Positions 7,394 to 13,560 of a stretch of DNA of 13,560 nt are shown in pieces (position 1 is the first letter of the stretch; each line of letters begins with the position of its first letter). Origin of the DNA: an uncultured Bacteroidota bacterium. GTDB lineage: Bacteria; Bacteroidota; Bacteroidia; Flavobacteriales; Flavobacteriaceae. The stretch is from NCBI GenBank assembly GCA_902628605.1, contig CACONV010000022.1:1-13560 (forward strand). The letters run 5' to 3'. The notes below the pieces were generated by a model. It did no database searches, was not told where the DNA came from, and worked only from the letters and a program-made list of their open reading frames with translations. The position numbers and the translations under genes are program-made.

Positions 7394-10300
7394 ATGAAAA
7401 AAATAATCTTAGAAAAATCAAAGTTTTTTTTGACTGTTTGTTTTCTTCTATGTGTTTCACTAGCAAATTCGCAATCTATTTCTGGTAATGTAACTGATGC
7501 TGAGACTGGTGATCCTCTATTAGGGGTTACAATAGTTTTAAAAAACACAAATAAAGGAGTAGTTACCGATTTCGATGGTAATTACATTATAAATAATGTT
7601 GAGCCAGGTGATTATACTATTGACCTATCTTACATTGGTTATGGTCGTTTATCTCAAACTATTACTGTAGGAGCAGATGACGTTACTTATGACTTTGTAA
7701 TGACTTTCTCAGCATCAAAACTTGATGAATTAGTTGTCACTGGTACGGGTGCTCCCGTTGCAAGAAAAAAAATAGGAAATAGTATTGGTTCGATTTCTAC
7801 TGCAAAATTAGAAAATTTACCTATTAATTCATTTTCTGATATCCTTCAAGGAAGAGAACCTGGTTTAGTTGCATTTCCTTCTGGCGGTTTAAATGGTGAG
7901 GGTGCTCAAATCAGAATTCGTGGTAACGCTTCACTTTCTCAATTAAATGAGCCAATAATCATTGTTGACGGAGTAAGAGTAGATAGAGGCGGTGGTTTTG
8001 GAGGCTATATTAGCACAGGTGGTGGAGCAGGTTCAAGACTTGATGACATTAATCCAGAGTCAATTGAAAGGATAGAGGTCTTAAAAGGAGCTTCAGCTGC
8101 AACATTATTTGGAACTGAGGCTAGTAATGGTGTAATACAAATTTTCACCAAAAAAGGGCAAATCGGTGCTCCAAAATTTAATTTTAAAGCCACACAAGGA
8201 TGGATTAATTTTCCAAAAGGAAAATTTGCTGACAACACTGGTTGGACTTCAAGTGCATCGACTGCTGCAAGAATGAGTACAGTTCTTGGGAGATCAGTCT
8301 CTCCTTATGAACTTGTAAGTTTTAATGCAACTGAAGATTTATATGAAACTGGTTTTAATAACATAGTTAATTTAAACGTATCAGGAGGAAGTGAGTTTAT
8401 CACTTACTTTGCTTCCGCCAGATATCAATATTCTGATGGGCCCGTTGGAGGTAAAGAAAGAGAAGGATATCTTGAAGGTCAAAAAACAAATGCTTCAGAT
8501 ATTAATGAAATGGGTCAGTTTAATATAAACCTAAATATAAATCCTAGTGATAAATTCAATATTAGATTGACATCAGGATTCACTTCCAGATATCAAACGA
8601 CCCTTCAAAATAACAACAATATATACGGTACAGGTTCTTTAGCTCAATTTAGTAAACCAGAACTGGTAACGGAAAGCAACACAACTGGTGTAATTGCCTT
8701 TGCAACTGTAGATGAAACATTGCAATTAGGTTATAACACAAGAATAAATCATTATAATGGTAGTGTTGGACTAAATTATTACGCGACTGAATGGCTTAAA
8801 ATAGACGGTACATTTGGTATTGATTATTCTGGCCAAACAAGTGAAGATTTTTGGCCCTTCCAATGGAATATAGATGGTTTTTCAGGAAGTCGTCCTACAG
8901 GTCAATTGTCAGTCGGAACTAGGGACTACGTGGCTAAAACAGCAGAAGTAAAAATAGTTTTGGACAATAAAATTGGAAGTTTAACTTCGAATTTGATAGT
9001 TGGTGGTCAATATGTGGGGCAACAAGAAAAAGTCCTTGGAAGTCAAGGTACAGAATTCCCTGGCCCAGGTTTTGAAGTTGTTGGTGCTGCGGCGCAGCAA
9101 ACTAACTTTGAACAGTTCACTGAAACGATAAATGTTGGTGCTTTTGTACAAGAACAAATAGGTTATAATGATTATTTGTTCCTTACCCTTGGTGCTAGAT
9201 TTGATGCGCACTCTGCTTTTGGAAGTAACTTTAATGGACAATTCTATCCTAAAGTTTCGGTATCTTATATACCATCCGATTCAGGTAATTGGAGTGGTTT
9301 AGGTCCGATAAGTTCTCTCCAATTAAGAACTGCTTACGGTATGGCTGGTCTTCAACCTGGTGCATTTGACGCATTTACTTCATATTTAGCACTGGCATCT
9401 GTAAATGGAGCTGGTATTGCTCCAAATAACTTAGGTGATCCAGATTTAAAACCTGAGATATCAAAGGAATTTGAAATAGGATTTAACGCAGGTTTATTTA
9501 ACGATAAATTAAATTTAGAATTCACTTATTGGGACAGAATTACAACAGATGCCCTTTATGCTAGACAATTTCCGTTATCGGGTGGATTTAGAAATCAGCA
9601 GTTAACTAATGTTGGAGAACTTGAAGGTAACGGAATGGAAATTAATCTAAGTGGTAATATTATCAGAAAAGGTGATTTGACTGTTAATGCTTATGTTAAT
9701 GCCGCTTATTTACAAGAGAATGTGAAAAGCTTAGGTGGTGCACCTCCTTTAAAAGTAGGTGGTTCATACCCTAGATATAGAAATTTCTTACAAGAAGGTT
9801 TTGCACCTGGTGCAAACTTTGGAGCTCAACTAGCTAATGTTCCTTCAGGATCATTACCTGTTGATATCGCAAATGGAGACGGTATTCCGGATACTACTCA
9901 GCAATTAGTAGCTTTTTTAACTGGTAATGGGAGTTATGGTCTTCCTACTTCAATAGGTACAGGATCTGTACTTTTAAATGATGAGGATGGTGATGGTGAT
10001 TATTTAGACCATTACCTTGGAAAATCAACTCCTGATTGGACCGGAGCTTTTGGAGGGTCAGTCAATTACAAGAATTGGACTTTAAATACAACTTTTGAGT
10101 TTAAAGCTGGAAACTTTGTAATAAATAACCTAACTGACGCTTTCAGACAAGCAAACGGTGCAATTGGAAGAAATTTACCTAGATCAGCTAAAGTTGCAAG
10201 AGACTACGCAACTGGAGGTGTAGATGCTGGATTTACTCCCCAAGGTGATGGTAATGTTAGGTTAGCTGCACTGGATGAGTGGTTAAATAACACTTTAGCA

Positions 10301-10603
10301 TTGGCACCATTTTCAGGATTAAACACCTTGGAAAAAGCAGATTTTGTAAGATGGAGAGAGCTAAGTTTAAACTACAACATAACTGGTTCAATACTAGATC
10401 AGTTTAGTTTAGATACTGCCTCAATTGGTGTTTCTGGAAGAAATATTGCACTATTTACAAGTTATACAGGGGTTGACCCTGAAATAAACTTTGTTGGTAG
10501 AGGAAGTGGTTCAACATTAGATCAAAATTATGGTCAAGGAATCGCTGCATTTGGTTGGCCAATCCCTACACAAGTTTTAGTAACTCTTAAAGTTGGATTT
10601 TAA
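7394..10603 (+). CDS. SusC/RagA-type TonB-dependent outer-membrane transporter
   Basis: This 1069-residue protein has a signal peptide ending near residue 27 (SLANSQ). A carboxypeptidase-D regulatory-like beta-sandwich follows at about 28-95 (ISGNVTDAETGDPLLGVTIV, FDGNYIINNV), then a TonB-box-like DELVVTG (about 111-117). The plug domain carries the SusC signatures RIRGNASLSQLNEPIIIVDG and IERIEVLKGASAATLFG. The remainder is a long beta-barrel, with acidic NGDGIPD and DEDGDGDYLDH loops that look calcium-binding, ending in LVTLKVGF. SusC proteins form the barrel through which a ligand captured by SusD enters the periplasm, driven by TonB. Length and domain order are normal for the family. The SusD partner starts 10 bp downstream. 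No carbohydrate-active enzyme is in view and the substrate cannot be deduced; oligosaccharides, peptides or other molecules are all possible. Confidence 0.96.
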   Translation: MKKIILEKSKFFLTVCFLLCVSLANSQSISGNVTDAETGDPLLGVTIVLKNTNKGVVTDFDGNYIINNVEPGDYTIDLSYIGYGRLSQTITVGADDVTYDFVMTFSASKLDELVVTGTGAPVARKKIGNSIGSISTAKLENLPINSFSDILQGREPGLVAFPSGGLNGEGAQIRIRGNASLSQLNEPIIIVDGVRVDRGGGFGGYISTGGGAGSRLDDINPESIERIEVLKGASAATLFGTEASNGVIQIFTKKGQIGAPKFNFKATQGWINFPKGKFADNTGWTSSASTAARMSTVLGRSVSPYELVSFNATEDLYETGFNNIVNLNVSGGSEFITYFASARYQYSDGPVGGKEREGYLEGQKTNASDINEMGQFNINLNINPSDKFNIRLTSGFTSRYQTTLQNNNNIYGTGSLAQFSKPELVTESNTTGVIAFATVDETLQLGYNTRINHYNGSVGLNYYATEWLKIDGTFGIDYSGQTSEDFWPFQWNIDGFSGSRPTGQLSVGTRDYVAKTAEVKIVLDNKIGSLTSNLIVGGQYVGQQEKVLGSQGTEFPGPGFEVVGAAAQQTNFEQFTETINVGAFVQEQIGYNDYLFLTLGARFDAHSAFGSNFNGQFYPKVSVSYIPSDSGNWSGLGPISSLQLRTAYGMAGLQPGAFDAFTSYLALASVNGAGIAPNNLGDPDLKPEISKEFEIGFNAGLFNDKLNLEFTYWDRITTDALYARQFPLSGGFRNQQLTNVGELEGNGMEINLSGNIIRKGDLTVNAYVNAAYLQENVKSLGGAPPLKVGGSYPRYRNFLQEGFAPGANFGAQLANVPSGSLPVDIANGDGIPDTTQQLVAFLTGNGSYGLPTSIGTGSVLLNDEDGDGDYLDHYLGKSTPDWTGAFGGSVNYKNWTLNTTFEFKAGNFVINNLTDAFRQANGAIGRNLPRSAKVARDYATGGVDAGFTPQGDGNVRLAALDEWLNNTLALAPFSGLNTLEKADFVRWRELSLNYNITGSILDQFSLDTASIGVSGRNIALFTSYTGVDPEINFVGRGSGSTLDQNYGQGIAAFGWPIPTQVLVTLKVGF

Positions 10604-10613
10604 ATAATTAATC

Positions 10614-11927
10614 ATGAAAAATAATATATTAAAATATTTCGGAATAGTTTTTTCAATATTGCTATTCAATAATTGTAGCCTTGATGCTGACAACCCTAAT
10701 AATCTACTTGAAGAAGGTCTAGATATTAGAGCTTTTGGACCTATGGTTAATGGCTTAGAAGGTGTGGTGATTCGTGCATATGGAAATATCCTAGCTCCTT
10801 ATTCTGTTGCATCTGATGAGATGATATGGATTGGATCAAGAGATGCATGGCAGCAACTTAACTTTGGAAACCTAGACGGTATAGGAAACGAATTCGTTGA
10901 CGGAGCCTATTTTTATGTTAATGAAGCTCGTTATTGGGCAGACGATGTAATTGCTAGAGGTGTAGAGTTCAGTACCTCAAATGCGTTTTCTGCGTCTAAT
11001 AAAGCGGATTTAGCAAGAGCTTATATGTATGGAGCAGTAATTTATATTGTTATTGCTGACATGTTTGATGATTTCGTAGTTGGTTCTGCTAAAACAGAGG
11101 CTGCGCCTCCTGTTGGTGAATCAAACATGGGTTCTCTATATGATACTGCACTGGGATATATAAATGCTGCTTTAGCGCTAAATGCGGGTTTAACAGGAGA
11201 GTTAACAGCACTTAAAGCGAGAGCTACCTTTGCTAAAGGAATATGGGGTAAAGTTAATCCTGTAAATACTGCGTCTCCACTTGTTTCTTCCGCAGATGCT
11301 GCTAATTTAGCTGCAGCTGCTTTAGCCGATCTAGGAACTGACTTTAGTGTCAACTTGATTACGGATCCAAGTGCTCCTGAAACAATTGGAGCTTTGGACA
11401 TTGCAGGAGAGGTTAATGATAGACTTGAGATGAGACTTTCAAATACATATGTAATTTCAACAGATTTGAAAAGACCAGATTCTCCAAATGATGGTGACCC
11501 CGCAACCACTATTAGTTTAAAAGATCCTATAGATGATATTGCTGATCCAGCTCTATACAGACATGTTGCTGCATTTACTAATGCTGGTCGTTTTCCAGAA
11601 TATCCTGTTGCTACTGGTAGAGAGATGCATTTGATATTGGCTGAAAATTCATTAGCAAGCGGTGATAATGCAGGTTTTACAACCCACATTAATCATATTA
11701 GAGCAATGGATGGGTTAACTCCTTATTCAGGACAAATTGATGCACAAGCAATGCTTCTACATACGAGGAGAGTAAATCTATTTTTACAAGGTAGAAGGAT
11801 TTCTGACCATTATAGATTTGCGAGCCCCTCAGAATACTGGATTTCAACTTCTATAGCTACTACAGCGCCAGGAGAATTTTTTCCAATAACAATCTCAGAA
11901 ATTCAAGCAAATCCGAATATTCAGTGA
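10614..11927 (+). CDS. SusD/RagB-family surface lipoprotein
   Basis: This 437-residue protein starts at an ATG 10 bp after the SusC stop. Its N-terminus is a lipoprotein signal with Cys21 (LLFNNC) followed by SLDADNPN, the usual start of mature SusD/RagB proteins (C-x-L-D...NPN). Helical repeat segments such as SLYDTALGYINAAL and EMHLILAENSLASGD, the YRFASPSEYW stretch, and the terminal ISEIQANPN are typical of the family, which folds around TPR-like helices and lids the SusC barrel to capture ligand at the cell surface. It is somewhat shorter than the common 500-plus residues, pointing to a compact variant. It is Ala/Asp-rich and reads as less AT-rich than its neighbours, which also keeps a long antisense frame open. 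It is probably co-transcribed with the SusC gene and ends at a strong terminator. Confidence 0.93.
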   Translation: MKNNILKYFGIVFSILLFNNCSLDADNPNNLLEEGLDIRAFGPMVNGLEGVVIRAYGNILAPYSVASDEMIWIGSRDAWQQLNFGNLDGIGNEFVDGAYFYVNEARYWADDVIARGVEFSTSNAFSASNKADLARAYMYGAVIYIVIADMFDDFVVGSAKTEAAPPVGESNMGSLYDTALGYINAALALNAGLTGELTALKARATFAKGIWGKVNPVNTASPLVSSADAANLAAAALADLGTDFSVNLITDPSAPETIGALDIAGEVNDRLEMRLSNTYVISTDLKRPDSPNDGDPATTISLKDPIDDIADPALYRHVAAFTNAGRFPEYPVATGREMHLILAENSLASGDNAGFTTHINHIRAMDGLTPYSGQIDAQAMLLHTRRVNLFLQGRRISDHYRFASPSEYWISTSIATTAPGEFFPITISEIQANPNIQ

Positions 11928-11947
11928 TTAAATATCAATTGATTTAG

Positions 11948-11973
11948 AAAACCCCTCAAATGAGGGGTTTTTT
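11948..11973. terminator. Bidirectional intrinsic terminator between convergent operons
   Basis: AAAACCCCTC (11948-11957) pairs with GAGGGGTTTT (11962-11971) across a 4-base loop, giving a 10-bp stem with a G-C-rich core of CCCCTC/GAGGGG, followed by a T-run to 11973. It lies 20 bp after the SusD stop. Read from the other strand the same hairpin is also followed by four T residues, and the minus-strand stop (11972-11974) lies just outside the stem, so it probably terminates both operons. Confidence 0.88.
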
Positions 11974-12640
11974 ATAGAGATATTCCAAACCCAAAATTAC
12001 CCATAATAATTCCCTTTTTTCCTATACCAGGTATTGTTGGAAAACTTTCATTGCTTGATCCATTAGAAATATAAGATGTACCATCTTTTTCATAACCAAA
12101 GCTTCCAGTCAAATTCAAATTATTTGGAATTTTTCCAATTCCATATCCAACTTCAAGTCTAAAAAATATTTTCGAGTTTGATTTAATTCCCAATTTAATA
12201 TTAAAGGTGTTAATATTCTCCTTTAGCTGAGCACTTCCTATTCCTTTATTTCCACTTTCGTCTGTTAGCTCTATTTCCTCAAAAAAAATCAAGGAACTAA
12301 GATTCCCTGAACCCAAAGACGCATATAAACCATTTCCTTTAGAGTTGATATAAATATTTACTCCATAATCTGTATAGTTTAAATCAATACTGGTTCTGTC
12401 TGGGTTCAATTTGAAACTACTGTAATCAAAATATGGTGAAACTCTATTTTTAAAAATTGGCAAAATAGCTTCAGTTGTTAAACCTAATATATTGGGTATG
12501 CCCATCTTAATTCCAAATGAAAAACGTTTAAGGTTTGAAATTGTATCAATTTCAATTGTATCTATTTTTTGGAAATTTTGCGAGAAAGATTTATTGGAAG
12601 TAAAAATTACTAAGACAATGATGATTGCGATTAGCCTCAT
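11972..12640 (-). CDS. Small secreted beta-rich protein, probable outer-membrane barrel
   Basis: This 222-residue protein begins with a clear signal peptide (MRLIAIIIVLVIFTSNKSFS, cleavage near Ser-Gln at residues 20-21). The mature part alternates polar and hydrophobic residues in short strands rich in Gly, Ser, Asn and aromatics (FSFGIKMGIPN, YGVNIYIN, FFRLEVGYGIGK), and ends in GNFGFGISL, as expected for a small outer-membrane beta-barrel. I do not recognise a named family, and no catalytic motif is visible. Its ATG overlaps the stop of the upstream M28 peptidase (ATGA on the minus strand), so the two are translationally coupled. A barrel role is inference from composition; a secreted beta-sandwich is the alternative. 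Confidence 0.75.
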   Translation of the reverse strand: MRLIAIIIVLVIFTSNKSFSQNFQKIDTIEIDTISNLKRFSFGIKMGIPNILGLTTEAILPIFKNRVSPYFDYSSFKLNPDRTSIDLNYTDYGVNIYINSKGNGLYASLGSGNLSSLIFFEEIELTDESGNKGIGSAQLKENINTFNIKLGIKSNSKIFFRLEVGYGIGKIPNNLNLTGSFGYEKDGTSYISNGSSNESFPTIPGIGKKGIIMGNFGFGISL

Positions 12641-13560
12641 AAATTGTATAGCTTAATGTATCTTTTACAATTGACAAGTTTTGAATAATCAACATTCTTA
12701 TCAACTTCTATGCTTTTATTTCTGTTAGCAAGTTCCCAAGCAGTAAAAAATATCAATTTAATCCTTTCTCTTAAAAGTCCGTATTCAATTTTTTCGGCTG
12801 TATCAGTTGGTTTATGATAATCTTCATGTACACCATTGAAGTAAAAAATTGCAGGAATATTATTTTTAACAAAATGAAAATGATCACTTCTGTAATAAAT
12901 ACATTCTAACTGGTCTATATCGTTGTACTTGTAATCAAGATATAATTTTGTTGTGTTTTTATTTGTTGACTCTGATATTTTGTGTAGTTCTGAGCTAAGT
13001 AGATTAGTCCCAATTAGATATATATACCTTTCTATATTATTTTTATGTCTAGGGTCAATTCTACCTATCATATCTATATTTAAATTGACCATAGTATTTT
13101 CTAGGGGATACAATGGATTATCAGTATAAAATTTTGAACCTAGTAGACCTTTTTCTTCGCCAGTTAAATGTAAAAAAATAATTGATCTTTTAGGTCTATA
13201 GCCAGATAACACTGCATTTTGAAAAGCCTCTGCAACTTTAAGCACAGCTATTGTACCTGAACCATTATCATCAGCTCCATTGTAAATTACTCCGTTTTTT
13301 TCTCCTTCGTGATCTAAATGAGATGAAATAATGATGTATTCATTAGGTTTTTCAGAGCCTTCGATAACTGCAACTACATTTTCTGTTTGAACGATATTTC
13401 CAGAAATAGTAAGTTCCATTTTTTGAAAATAATTTTCTGTCCCTTTAGCTTCTTTAATATTTAATGATTCATAATATTCTGAAATAAATTTTACAGCTCT
13501 TTTCTGACCTATTTTTCCTGTCTCCCTACCTTTAAAAAAATCAGAAGAGTAAACATATAT
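12637..13560 (-). CDS. M28-family zinc metallopeptidase (5' end outside window)
   Basis: The frame stays open to the window edge (307 residues visible). The 47 residues before the internal Met at 13419 carry GRETG and a KFISEYYESLNIKEA-like stretch, typical of the region before the catalytic domain of M28 proteins, so that Met is not the start and the N-terminus, probably with a signal peptide, lies upstream. All five metal ligands are recognisable in visible numbering: His81 (SSHLDHEG), Asp98 (GADDNGSG), the Glu135-Glu136 pair (LTGEEKG; catalytic base and ligand), Asp163 (NIDMIGR) and His249 (DYHKPTD). These bind two zinc ions in aminopeptidases of this family. It likely releases N-terminal amino acids from peptides in the periplasm or outside. 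Exact substrate preference cannot be read. It overlaps the next gene by 4 bp, forming an operon with the small secreted protein. Confidence 0.92.
   Translation of the reverse strand: MYVYSSDFFKGRETGKIGQKRAVKFISEYYESLNIKEAKGTENYFQKMELTISGNIVQTENVVAVIEGSEKPNEYIIISSHLDHEGEKNGVIYNGADDNGSGTIAVLKVAEAFQNAVLSGYRPKRSIIFLHLTGEEKGLLGSKFYTDNPLYPLENTMVNLNIDMIGRIDPRHKNNIERYIYLIGTNLLSSELHKISESTNKNTTKLYLDYKYNDIDQLECIYYRSDHFHFVKNNIPAIFYFNGVHEDYHKPTDTAEKIEYGLLRERIKLIFFTAWELANRNKSIEVDKNVDYSKLVNCKRYIKLYNL

Noticed and set aside
8981..9241. Minus-strand open frame inside the SusC gene
   Set aside because: It overlaps conserved barrel coding sequence and has no independent support.
11042..11689. A 215-codon minus-strand open frame across the SusD gene
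   Set aside because: It lies wholly antisense to a well-supported SusD gene, has low-complexity Ala/Ser composition and no recognisable domain; it reflects the Ala-rich sense codons.
7394..11927. Calling the SusCD pair a polysaccharide utilisation locus
   Set aside because: No carbohydrate-active enzyme or dedicated sensor is present in the window, so substrate class is left open.
13417..13419. ATG (minus strand) as the start of the M28 peptidase
   Set aside because: Codons upstream remain open to the window end and encode typical pre-catalytic M28 residues such as GRETG.

Overview
The window looks like a piece of a Bacteroidota chromosome, most likely a marine Flavobacteriia-type organism. 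The DNA is AT-rich, the proteins are rich in Lys, Asn and Ile, and leaders are A/T-rich without clear Shine-Dalgarno motifs. There is an unmistakable SusC/SusD pair, several proteins carry lipoprotein signals, and one leader has a TAnnTTTG-type promoter element. The taxonomic call is inference from these traits. The window is densely coded, has no intergenic stretch above about 100 bases, and I saw no tRNA, rRNA, insertion sequence or CRISPR array.

Region 1 (1-5859, + strand) is a tightly packed four-gene run of protein types best known from Planctomycetes and Verrucomicrobia. It holds the C-terminal part of a PSD1-type protein with a LamG-like insert, cut by the window start; a Tat-exported DUF1501 protein; a Tat-exported six-bladed NHL/PAL-like beta-propeller; and a membrane protein joining a DUF2231-type four-helix domain, a c-type cytochrome (CVSCH) and leucine-rich repeats. 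Gaps are 8 bp, a 4-bp overlap and 9 bp, so they are probably one transcript. Together they look like an envelope redox or surface-processing system of unknown substrate. This is the most interesting part of the window.

Region 2 (5954-7303, + strand) is a separate lipoprotein-like member of the vanadium haloperoxidase/PAP2 family with every vanadate- or phosphate-binding residue present. It has its own possible promoter and probably a weak terminator that begins inside its last codons.

Region 3 (7394-11927, + strand) is a SusC-type TonB-dependent transporter and its SusD-type lipoprotein, 10 bp apart, followed by a strong hairpin terminator. No glycoside hydrolase, polysaccharide lyase or classical sulfatase is visible, so the imported substrate cannot be read from context.

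Region 4 (11972-13560, - strand) is convergent. An M28-family zinc metallopeptidase, cut by the window end, overlaps by 4 bp a small secreted beta-rich protein that is probably an outer-membrane barrel. The central terminator likely serves both directions.

Regions 1-3 lie on the same strand and may form one locus in which extracellular chemistry (cytochrome, DUF1501, propeller, haloperoxidase) feeds a SusCD importer. That link rests on gene order only.
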